Origin: CAYWNK01 sp047639615
GTDB lineage: Bacteria; Planctomycetota; UBA1135; GCA-002686595
Assembly: GCA_047639615.1 (NCBI GenBank)
Contig: JBLIOL010000015.1
Span: 1 to 32,877, forward strand
DNA length: 32,877 nucleotides
Reading direction: 5' to 3'
Shown here: positions 7,954 through 15,009 of the stretch, piece after piece
Layout of the letters: the number at the start of each line of letters is the position of its first letter
How positions within the stretch are numbered: the first letter of the stretch is position 1
The notes under the pieces: generated by a model
What the model saw: the letters and a program-made list of their open reading frames with translations, nothing else
The model's database searches: none
What the model was told of the DNA's origin: nothing
Translations under genes and position numbers: made by a program

Positions 7954-9660
7954 ATGGCAAGCATCGGTGACATGCTGGTGGATGCGGGAATCACCCGAGA
8001 CCGCCTAGAAGAATGCCGCGGGGTAGCGGCGACCACGGGCGAGTCCCTGGACCGGGTCGTGCTCCAGAAGGAGTACATGGACGAGGTTCTGCTGCTGCAG
8101 ATCTACGCCAAGCACTTGGGCTACGAGTTCCGCAAGAGCCTCGAGGGCACCAAGGTGCCCAGCGAGTTCATCAACCAGGTTCCAGTGCAGTTCTCGCGCA
8201 ACTACAACCTGGTGGCCCTAGATCGCACCTCCGACAACGTGCTGAAGGTGGCCACCTGCGCGCCGCTCTCGCCGCACCCCATGGACGACTTGGCAGCCAT
8301 GATCGGCTGCGAGGTGGACGCGGTGCTCGCCCCTAGGCTCGAGATCACGACGCTCATCGCGCGCGCTTACAGGCACAAGGCTGATGGCGTAGACGAGGCC
8401 CTCTCCTCCGTGGCGGAGGATGGCGACATCGGCTCTATGGCTGCCGAACTGGAGGACGTCGAGGACGTACTCGACGTCTCCAACAAGGCGCCGATCATCA
8501 AGCTGGTCAACACGATCCTGTTCCAGGCCTTGAAGATGCGCGCCTCCGACGTGCACTTCCAGCCCTACGCAGATCGCTTGCAGGTGCGCTATCGCATCGA
8601 CGGCATCCTGTACGACATGGACCCCATCCCGCGCCGGGTCCAGGATGCGATCATTAGTCGTATCAAGGTCATGGGCAAGATGGACATCGCCGAGCGGCGT
8701 CTGCCCCAGGACGGCCGCGCCACCATTCGCCTCGGCGACGGTGAGGTCGACGTGCGTATCAGCTCCATCCCCACCAGCGATGGCGAGCGCATCGTGCTGC
8801 GACTCTTGGACAAGACGGCCAAGCTCTATCGCATCAAGGAGATCGGCCTGACCAAGGAGAACGCCGACATCCTCGAGAACTACCTGACCTACAACCACGG
8901 CATCATCCTGGTGACGGGCCCCACCGGCTCGGGCAAGACCACGACGCTGTACGCGTCCATGTCCGAGATCGACACCAGCCAGAAGAACGTGCTGACCATC
9001 GAGGACCCGGTCGAGTACGCACTCGCCGGCGTCAGCCAGGTACAGGTCAACACCAAGAAGGGTCTGACCTTCGCCCGCGGCCTACGCTCCTTCCTGCGTC
9101 AGGACCCTGACGTGATGATGGTCGGTGAGATTCGAGACCTGGAAACCGCCGAGGTGGCCATCCGTGCCGCCCTGACCGGTCACCTGGTGTTCTCTACGGT
9201 TCACACCAATGACGCCGCCTCCACCATCACTCGTATGGTGGACCAGGGCGTAGAAGCCTACCTGGTGGCCAGCTCCATCGTGCTGATCATCGCGCAGCGC
9301 CTGGTCCGGACCGTGTGCCAACACTGCCGCGTGTACGAGCCCATGAACGATGAGTGGCGCGCCAAGCTCAAGAAGGTCGGCCTCGATCCGAATGAGCTCA
9401 CAAACGGTGTGGCCGTTGGCAAAGGCTGCGACGAGTGCTTCGAGTCGGGCTACTCCGGCCGAACCGCCATCTACGAGTTCCTGCCCGTTAGCGAAGGCCT
9501 GCGCACCATGATCATGGAGGGCAAGAGCGCCACGGATATCAAGCGCTACGCCGCCGAGCAGGGCATGATCACCCTGCGCGCCGACGGCCGTGGAAAAATT
9601 AAGGATGGCCTCACCACCGCGGACGAGGTCTTGCGCGTTACCCAACTGGATATGGAGTAG
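7954..9660 (+). CDS. gspE: Type II secretion system ATPase GspE
   Basis: 568 residues from ATG at 7954. Cytoplasmic hexameric ATPase that powers pseudopilus assembly. The N-terminal GspE/MshE-type domain spans about 1-150. The ATPase domain carries Walker A G-P-T-G-S-G-K-T (322-329) and the Walker B region D-P-D-V-M-M-V-G-E-I-R-D (384-395), followed by the His box T-G-H-L-V-F-S-T-V-H. A zinc tetracysteine is intact: Cys455, Cys458, Cys492 and Cys495. The frame is open upstream to 7753, but that part overlaps gspD and lacks family similarity, so the ATG at 7954 is preferred. It is followed 12 nt later by gspF. PilB is the alternative family member; the operon context points to GspE. Confidence 0.94.
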   Translation: MASIGDMLVDAGITRDRLEECRGVAATTGESLDRVVLQKEYMDEVLLLQIYAKHLGYEFRKSLEGTKVPSEFINQVPVQFSRNYNLVALDRTSDNVLKVATCAPLSPHPMDDLAAMIGCEVDAVLAPRLEITTLIARAYRHKADGVDEALSSVAEDGDIGSMAAELEDVEDVLDVSNKAPIIKLVNTILFQALKMRASDVHFQPYADRLQVRYRIDGILYDMDPIPRRVQDAIISRIKVMGKMDIAERRLPQDGRATIRLGDGEVDVRISSIPTSDGERIVLRLLDKTAKLYRIKEIGLTKENADILENYLTYNHGIILVTGPTGSGKTTTLYASMSEIDTSQKNVLTIEDPVEYALAGVSQVQVNTKKGLTFARGLRSFLRQDPDVMMVGEIRDLETAEVAIRAALTGHLVFSTVHTNDAASTITRMVDQGVEAYLVASSIVLIIAQRLVRTVCQHCRVYEPMNDEWRAKLKKVGLDPNELTNGVAVGKGCDECFESGYSGRTAIYEFLPVSEGLRTMIMEGKSATDIKRYAAEQGMITLRADGRGKIKDGLTTADEVLRVTQLDME

Positions 9661-9672
9661 TCGGGTCAATCG

Positions 9673-10944
9673 ATGCCCATCTACGAATACAAAGCCTACG
9701 CCCCTGGCGGCTCGAATAAAGCCGGCATCGTCGACGCGGACACCGAGCGCGCCGCGCGGCAGAAGTTGCGCCGTGAGAACCTGATCGTTCACAAGATCTC
9801 GGAGGTTCGCGGAGGCAAGAAGGTCAAGCGTGGCAAAGACGGCAAGAAGAACAAGAAAGCCGGCATGCTTTCGCGCGCCATGGATGCGCGTGCGCGCAGC
9901 ACGGGCCCCGGTGCCCGCGAGTCAGAGATCATCGGCGGAATCACGCGCCAGCTGGCCACCCTGCTCGGCTCCGGCATCGCTCTGACCGAGACCCTCTCGG
10001 CCATCATCGATCAGTCGGAGCAGCGCAAGGTCGAGACCATGTTCCGCGAGATCCGCGAGAGCATCCAGCAAGGCACCAACCTGGCTGACGCGCTGCGCCA
10101 GCACCCGGGCTGGTTCTCCGACCTGTACATCAACATGGTCGATGCGGGCCAAGCCGCAGGCAACCTAGACTCGGTGCTCACGCGCATCGCCGACTACATG
10201 CAGGCCCAGCGCGCCCTGCGCCGCAAGATCATCAGTGCCCTCATGTACCCGTGCATGATGATGGGTATCGGAGCCATGGTGGTCTCCGTATTGATGGCCA
10301 AGGTGGTCCCTGAGATCACCAACATGCTGCTGGAGCAAGGCAAGGCCCTGCCCAGCTCCACGCGCCTGCTAGTAACCATCAGCGATGTGTTCAAGGACTA
10401 CTGGGGCTGGATGGTGGTCATCATCGGCCTGCTGGCCTTCATCGTCGAGCGCATCTACCGCGACACGGACAAGGGCCGGCTCTGGATCGACCGCATCCTG
10501 CTGCGCGTACCCGTGCTCGGCGAGCTTCTGCGCAAGGCAGCCGTGAGCCGCTTCACGCGCACCCTAGCTACCCTGCTGCAGTCCGGCGTGCCCGTCATTC
10601 AGTCCCTCGACATCACCCGCAAGGTCGTCGGCAACCGCGTCATCGCCGACGCCACCCTCCACATCCAAGAGCGCGTGATCGAGGGTGCCGACATGTCCAC
10701 GCCCCTCAAAGCCACCGGAGCCTTCCCCTCGACCGTGAGCTACATGGTCGCTGTGGGCGAGCAATCCGGTGAACTCGAGGAGATGCTCGACCGCATTGCC
10801 GGGGCCTACGACGAGGAAATCGACGTGGTCACGGAGCGCCTAGCGGCCCTGCTAGAACCGATCATGATCGTGGTTCTAGCCGGAATCGTGGGCTATATCG
10901 TCTTCGCCATCGTCCAGCCGATCCTCGAGATCGGGCAAATGTAA
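9673..10944 (+). CDS. gspF: Type II secretion system inner-membrane platform protein GspF
   Basis: 423 residues. Polytopic inner-membrane protein on which the ATPase acts to assemble the pseudopilus. The N-terminus M-P-I-Y-E-Y-K-A is typical. Two T2SSF repeats are visible (about 90-215 and 285-415), each followed by hydrophobic helices; the first helix pair carries M-Y-P-C-M-M-M and the last one P-I-M-I-V-V-L-A-G-I-V-G. Between the N-terminal stretch and the first repeat lies a very basic lysine-rich segment (about residues 48-65) that is longer than usual. Start ATG at 9673, 12 nt after the gspE stop. Confidence 0.93.
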   Translation: MPIYEYKAYAPGGSNKAGIVDADTERAARQKLRRENLIVHKISEVRGGKKVKRGKDGKKNKKAGMLSRAMDARARSTGPGARESEIIGGITRQLATLLGSGIALTETLSAIIDQSEQRKVETMFREIRESIQQGTNLADALRQHPGWFSDLYINMVDAGQAAGNLDSVLTRIADYMQAQRALRRKIISALMYPCMMMGIGAMVVSVLMAKVVPEITNMLLEQGKALPSSTRLLVTISDVFKDYWGWMVVIIGLLAFIVERIYRDTDKGRLWIDRILLRVPVLGELLRKAAVSRFTRTLATLLQSGVPVIQSLDITRKVVGNRVIADATLHIQERVIEGADMSTPLKATGAFPSTVSYMVAVGEQSGELEEMLDRIAGAYDEEIDVVTERLAALLEPIMIVVLAGIVGYIVFAIVQPILEIGQM

Positions 10945-10950
10945 AGCAGC

Positions 10951-10973
10951 TCGGGCGCGCCCAGCGCGCCCGA
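10951..10973 (+). other. Perfect 10-bp GC hairpin between gspF and gspG
   Basis: TCGGGCGCGC (10951-10960) and GCGCGCCCGA (10964-10973) pair completely around the loop CCA. It starts 6 nt after the gspF stop and 18 nt before gspG. No T-tract follows. It may protect the downstream gspG message, whose product (the major pseudopilin) is needed in excess, or act as a partial terminator. Confidence 0.7.
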
Positions 10974-10991
10974 AACCGAGGTACCTACACC

Positions 10992-11441
10992 ATGCAATCC
11001 CTTTCCAAACTCAACGCAGCACGCCGCAAGGGCGAATCCGCTGGCTTCTCGATCGCCGAGCTTATGGTGGTCATCCTGATCATCGGCCTGCTCGCCACCC
11101 AGGTCCTGCCGCGGGTCCTCGAACGCTTCGGCGACGCCAAGAAAGGCAAGGCCAAGGCTGACCTGGCAGCTATCCACGGCGCAGTCACGCAATTCGCCAT
11201 CAACAACGGCGGCCGCGAGCCCGACTCCCTGGAGCTCCTGGTTCAGAACGATGCCAACAACAACCGCTACCTGGAGCAGACCGTAGTGCCCAAGGACCCC
11301 TGGGGGAACGAGTACTACTACCAGCCGCGCAGCGGCGGCCAGGAAAGGCAGCTGCTCACCTACGGCGCCGACGGCAGCCCCGGCGGCGAGGGTGAGGACA
11401 CGGACATGACCATTCAGCAGGTCCTCAACGGCGAGCTGTAG
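10992..11441 (+). CDS. gspG: Type II secretion major pseudopilin GspG
   Basis: 149 residues. Main subunit of the periplasmic pseudopilus. The prepilin peptidase site is S-A-G|F-S-I-A-E-L with cleavage after Gly18, Phe19 becoming the methylated first residue and Glu23 the conserved Glu+5. The hydrophobic assembly helix follows (M-V-V-I-L-I-I-G-L-L). The C-terminal part has the GspG landmark D-P-W-G-N-E-Y-Y-Y, part of the calcium-binding loop region. ATG at 10992 is preceded by GAGG about ten bases upstream. A hairpin in the preceding gap may raise its expression. Confidence 0.94.
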   Translation: MQSLSKLNAARRKGESAGFSIAELMVVILIIGLLATQVLPRVLERFGDAKKGKAKADLAAIHGAVTQFAINNGGREPDSLELLVQNDANNNRYLEQTVVPKDPWGNEYYYQPRSGGQERQLLTYGADGSPGGEGEDTDMTIQQVLNGEL

Positions 11442-11449
11442 GACCCCAC

Positions 11450-12040
11450 TTGAAGCGCCCTCTGCTCAGTACCAAGCGCGCCTCGGCGCCCACCTCCAGA
11501 CGCGCAGGGTTCACCCTGATCGAGCTGGGTGTGGTGGTATTGATCATCGGCATGATGACCTTCACCGTGAGCAACAGCCTGGAGTCGCTGCTGCCCGGTG
11601 AGCGCATGAACACCAGCGTGCGCCAGCTGGCCTCGCAATTGCGCCAGGCCCGCTCCGAGGCCTTCATGCGCAACGCGGAGTTCTTCATCGAGTACGACAT
11701 CGAGGAGAATCGCTACCGTTTGGTTACGCCCTTCGTGGAAGGCGGCGGTTTCTTCCTCGAGGGCATCCACCATGAGGAGGACCGCTACCTCGGGGAGTGG
11801 ACCCCCCTACGCAGCGGCGTGGAGTTCGGCTCCGTCATGCTTGCCGGCGAGGTCTACAGCACCGGCTCGATATTCGTGCGCTTCGACCCCTCGGGATCCG
11901 CCTCCGATCATCTGGTGATTCTGACCCAGCCGCAATACTCGACGATCTACACCATCGAAGTCATGGCCCTGACCGGCCTGATCCGTTTCCACGATGGACC
12001 CTTCCAACGCGGGCTCCCTGAAGACTCGGACTTCGACTGA
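11450..12040 (+). CDS. gspH: Type II secretion minor pseudopilin GspH-like
   Basis: 196 residues. The prepilin site is R-R-A-G|F-T-L-I-E-L with cleavage after Gly20 and Glu25 as the conserved Glu+5, followed by a hydrophobic helix. Early in the mature part L-A-S-Q-L-R-Q-A-R-S-E-A matches the GspH/FimT pattern. Start is TTG at 11450, 8 nt after the gspG stop, with AGGA at about the right distance. The stop overlaps the gspI start by one base (TGATG). The assignment among minor pseudopilins rests on the helix pattern and gene order. Confidence 0.82.
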   Translation: MKRPLLSTKRASAPTSRRAGFTLIELGVVVLIIGMMTFTVSNSLESLLPGERMNTSVRQLASQLRQARSEAFMRNAEFFIEYDIEENRYRLVTPFVEGGGFFLEGIHHEEDRYLGEWTPLRSGVEFGSVMLAGEVYSTGSIFVRFDPSGSASDHLVILTQPQYSTIYTIEVMALTGLIRFHDGPFQRGLPEDSDFD

Positions 12041-12660
12041 TGAGACTACTCAGCCACAAGCGCCGCTGCCCCCAACGCTCAACTGCGGCCGGCTTCACCC
12101 TGGCCGAAGCCGCGATCACGATCGCCATCGTGGGTCTGACCTTGGCCTACACCATGCAGGCCCTGCAGAGCGCGCAGATCACCGCGGCCCACAGCCGCAA
12201 CGTCAAGGTCGCTCGCGAGCTGGGCATGCTGACCCTCTCGGAGATCGCCACCGGCCGCTGGTGGGATGACATCGATACCGAGCGCGGAGGCACCTACGCC
12301 GAGCAGGAGTACCACGACTTCTACTACGAGCTAGCCGTCGGCGACGAGTCCTTCCCTGACGACGACTCCCACGACGACTACTACGACGGCATCAAGCACG
12401 ACAACTGGCGCTACCGCGAAGAGCAGGCCAACAACGACATCGACTTCGACGAGGACGAGGAGGCCGCCCAGGCCTTTGAGAAGATCCAAGTCCAGGTCAC
12501 CTTCCCCCAGCTTTCCGACCTGCTGGAGAACAAAATCACCCTCGAGCGCTGGATCCCCTGGGAACAGGTATACGGAGTAGATGAGGATCTAGAGGCCGGG
12601 ACGAGTGAGGACTCACCCGACGGCGAATCCTTCAGCCCTCCGGACGGAGAGTCCGAGTAG
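12040..12660 (+). CDS. gspI: Type II secretion minor pseudopilin, GspI position, acidic
   Basis: 206 residues, longer than typical GspI. The leader ends T-A-A-G|F-T-L-A-E-A with cleavage after Gly18 and Glu23 as Glu+5, then a hydrophobic helix. The mature part carries an Asp/Glu/Tyr-rich stretch (about residues 95-150, with D-D-D-S-H-D-D-Y-Y-D and D-F-D-E-D-E-E) and ends in an acidic Ser/Asp/Glu/Pro tail. Named GspI by order (between gspH and gspJ) and helix; sequence similarity beyond the helix is weak. ATG at 12040 overlaps the gspH stop by one base. Its TAG overlaps the GTG of the next gene by one base. The acidic stretches could bind calcium, as known for other pseudopilins, but no defined loop is recognised. 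Confidence 0.72.
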   Translation: MRLLSHKRRCPQRSTAAGFTLAEAAITIAIVGLTLAYTMQALQSAQITAAHSRNVKVARELGMLTLSEIATGRWWDDIDTERGGTYAEQEYHDFYYELAVGDESFPDDDSHDDYYDGIKHDNWRYREEQANNDIDFDEDEEAAQAFEKIQVQVTFPQLSDLLENKITLERWIPWEQVYGVDEDLEAGTSEDSPDGESFSPPDGESE

Positions 12661-13622
12661 TGCGCCCTTCAGTCCCCAGCCCCAGGCATCCCATGCGCCA
12701 GTCCAAAGCCGCCTTCACCATCGTCGAAGTCCTGCTGACCGTCAGCATCATGGGCCTGATGATGGTGGCGATCACGCAGCTACTGACCTCCGTGCGCGTG
12801 ACCCGCGACCGTATCCACAACATTCAGGAGACCCAGATGGCGGGTCCTGTGATCGTGGACATGATCGTGCGCGACCTCTACGCCATTCACGTGGCCGACC
12901 GTGCGCGCGAATTCCACCTGCGCGTTCAAGACCGTGTTGAGTACGGACTCGACGCGGACCGCATCGACTTCGTCACCAGCACCGACGCCCGTGAAGCCAT
13001 GCTCGACGGCGAGCGCCAACTGCGCGCCGACTTGTGCGAGGTGGGCTACGTAACCCGCGTGCGCCCCGACGATGATGAGTTCCTCGAGCTCTTCCGGCGC
13101 GAAGCCTTCGGCGTGGATGAGAATCCCTTCCACGGCGGCAACTACACCTTCCTCACGGACCGGGTGAAGTCCCTCGCTATCGACGTCTACACCTTGGACG
13201 GCCCCGATGAGGAGCCGCTCCAGGAATGGGGTCTCAACCAACAGGACACCGAGACCCACGGCCTACCCGCCTGGATCGAGATTCGCCTGACACTTGAGAA
13301 CGCACCGCGCCTCCTGCGCGAGCAAATCGAACGCTCCAGCCGCGAACGCGCCACGGTCACCTACATCCGCACCATCCGCTTCCCCGAAGGTCTGCGCTAC
13401 GAGGAAGACGAAGACGTCCCGCGCTTCGGCATCCCCCAGCGGCCCGCCGAGGGATCAGGCGAGGGCGAGGAAGAGGAAGGCGACAACATCGCCCAGAACC
13501 CGGATGACTTCACCAACACTCTGAACAATCAGGGCCGAGGCGACCAACAGCGCAGCAGCCCGACCAACGACTCGGGCAAGAGCAAGCCCGTCACCATCGC
13601 CGACCCGAACGGCAACCTCTAG
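12660..13622 (+). CDS. gspJ: Type II secretion minor pseudopilin, GspJ-like
   Basis: 320 residues from GTG at 12660. The prepilin-like segment is S-K-A-A|F-T-I-V-E-V: Phe19 and Glu23 (Glu+5) are present, but the residue before the cut is Ala instead of the usual Gly. An in-frame ATG at 12693 would give a 7-residue leader M-R-Q-S-K-A-A, a textbook short prepilin leader, and is a good alternative start; GTG is kept because it overlaps the gspI stop (TAGTG), a junction also used at 3519. The mature part ends in a disordered Glu/Gly/Asn/Gln-rich tail from about residue 262. The operon stops here, convergent with serS, so gspK, L and M are not adjacent. Confidence 0.75.
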   Translation: MRPSVPSPRHPMRQSKAAFTIVEVLLTVSIMGLMMVAITQLLTSVRVTRDRIHNIQETQMAGPVIVDMIVRDLYAIHVADRAREFHLRVQDRVEYGLDADRIDFVTSTDAREAMLDGERQLRADLCEVGYVTRVRPDDDEFLELFRREAFGVDENPFHGGNYTFLTDRVKSLAIDVYTLDGPDEEPLQEWGLNQQDTETHGLPAWIEIRLTLENAPRLLREQIERSSRERATVTYIRTIRFPEGLRYEEDEDVPRFGIPQRPAEGSGEGEEEEGDNIAQNPDDFTNTLNNQGRGDQQRSSPTNDSGKSKPVTIADPNGNL

Positions 13623-13635
13623 TCACCGTCCGGTG

Positions 13636-13652
13636 GGCGCTCCTAAAGCGCC
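13636..13652. terminator. Small hairpin at the gspJ/serS convergent junction
   Basis: GGCGCT (13636-13641) pairs with AGCGCC (13647-13652) around CCTAA, overlapping the serS stop codon. A second tiny repeat, ACCG/CGGT, is at 13624-13633. Only 20 nt separate the two genes. No T-tract, so a bidirectional terminator is plausible but weak. Confidence 0.35.
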
Positions 13653-14920
13653 TTCCCGAGGATCTCGCGACCGCCCAGGTACATGCGCAGGGGCTCGGGC
13701 ACAGCGACGCGCCCATCAGCCATCTGATGGTTCTCAAGGATGGCGATCAGCATGCGCGTGGACGCAGCCACCGTGTTGTTGAGCGTGTGGCAGAAGCGCA
13801 CCTTGCCGTCACCATCGCGGTAGCGCAGCTTGAGGCGCCTGGCCTGGAACTCATGGAAGCGTGAAGCCGAGTGGGTCTCTCCGTAGCTATCGCGTGAGGG
13901 CATCCAGGTCTCGATGTCGAACTTCTGAATCTGGGGTTGGCCGAGGTCGCCGCCGCAGACATTGACCACCCGGTAGGGCAGGTCCAGGGACTGCAGCAGA
14001 TCCTCAGCGTTGCCGAGAATCTCCTGGTGAGTCGCGAGGCTCTGCGCCTCATCGTTGATGTCGAGCACCACCTGCTCCACCTTCTGGAACTGGTGCACGC
14101 GGTAGAGCCCCTTGGTGTCCTTGCCGTAGGTGCCGGCCTCGCGCCTGTAGCAGGAGGAGAGCGCCACGTACTTCCGCGGCATCTCGGACAGGGCCATGAT
14201 CTCGTCCTGGTGCAGAGCAGTGATCGGCACCTCGGCTGTGCCCACCAGGCACAGGTCGTCGCGCTCGTCGGTCTTGTAGGCCTGGTCTTCCCCGCCAGGG
14301 AAGTAGCCGGTACCCACCATGACCTCAGAACGCACCAGGGTCGGCACGCTCAAGGGCGTGAAGCCCTTGGAGACCATCAGGTCCAAGGCGCAGCGCATGA
14401 TCGCGCCCTCCAGCAGCGACAGGTCGCCCTTGAGAACGTAGTTGCGGCTGCCCGCGAGGCGCGCGCCAGCGATGATGTCGAGCCAGCCCTGGGCCTCGGC
14501 CAGTTCTTGGTGCGAACGTGCGGGGAAGTCGAAGCTGCGTGGCTCCCCCACCTTGCGCAGCTCGACGTTGTCTTCGTCCGACTTGCCCTCGGGCACGTCA
14601 TCGGCCGGCACGTTGGGCACCAGCAGCAGCAGCGCATTCAACTCGTCAGCGATCAGACCCTGGCGCTCCTCCTTAGTCTTCAGCTCGACCTTGAGTTCGC
14701 GCTGCTCTTCCAAGAGGCGCTGCTTCTCCTCCGCATCCGCCTGACGCAGGGCCTTGCCCGCCTCCTTCTGGCGCGAGCGCATGCTGTCCACATCCGTGCC
14801 CAGAGCGCGACTCTCCTGGTCTAGCTCCAGGATGCGATCCACGTCGCAGGCGATGTGTTTCTTCTCGGCGCCGGCGCGTACCACGTCGGGGTTCTGGCGG
14901 ATGAATTTGAGGTCGAGCAC
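13643..14920 (-). CDS. serS: Serine--tRNA ligase
   Basis: 425 residues from GTG at 14920. Charges tRNA-Ser with serine in the cytoplasm (class II aminoacyl-tRNA synthetase). The N-terminal coiled-coil arm that binds the long variable arm of the tRNA spans about 25-100. The class II core shows motif 2 (S-S-C-Y-R-R-E-A-G-T-Y-G) and, near the end, motif 3 as H-T-L-N-N-T-V-A-A-S-T-R with L-I-A-I-L-E-N-H-Q. The serine-pocket segment V-G-T-A-E-V-P is present. An in-frame GTG at 14953 would add 11 residues, but it lies inside a strong hairpin (14950-14982), while starting at 14920 gives M-L-D-L-K-F-I-R, the canonical SerRS N-terminus. Confidence 0.95.
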   Translation of the reverse strand: MLDLKFIRQNPDVVRAGAEKKHIACDVDRILELDQESRALGTDVDSMRSRQKEAGKALRQADAEEKQRLLEEQRELKVELKTKEERQGLIADELNALLLLVPNVPADDVPEGKSDEDNVELRKVGEPRSFDFPARSHQELAEAQGWLDIIAGARLAGSRNYVLKGDLSLLEGAIMRCALDLMVSKGFTPLSVPTLVRSEVMVGTGYFPGGEDQAYKTDERDDLCLVGTAEVPITALHQDEIMALSEMPRKYVALSSCYRREAGTYGKDTKGLYRVHQFQKVEQVVLDINDEAQSLATHQEILGNAEDLLQSLDLPYRVVNVCGGDLGQPQIQKFDIETWMPSRDSYGETHSASRFHEFQARRLKLRYRDGDGKVRFCHTLNNTVAASTRMLIAILENHQMADGRVAVPEPLRMYLGGREILGKAL

Positions 14921-14949
14921 GAGGTCGGTCTTCTTGGAGGTAACTAAGG

Positions 14950-14982
14950 TCACGGCGGAGCCCAGAGCGGGCCCCGCCGTGA
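14950..14982 (-). terminator. 14-bp hairpin between the secreted-protein gene and serS
   Basis: TCACGGCGGAGCCC (14950-14963) and GGGCCCCGCCGTGA (14969-14982) pair over 14 positions around a 5-nt loop; in the minus-strand RNA the single non-Watson-Crick position is a G-U wobble. It begins 27 nt after the stop of the upstream gene (15010). It looks like the terminator of that gene, although the following bases are only moderately T-rich. It argues against a serS start at 14953. Confidence 0.65.
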
Positions 14983-15009
14983 TTGGGGTTTAGGAGCCTA
15001 GCGGGGAGC

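Noticed and set aside
13937..14824. 295-codon plus-strand open frame
   Set aside because: Antisense to serS, which has all SerRS motifs; the product is a Leu/His/Gln-rich shadow.
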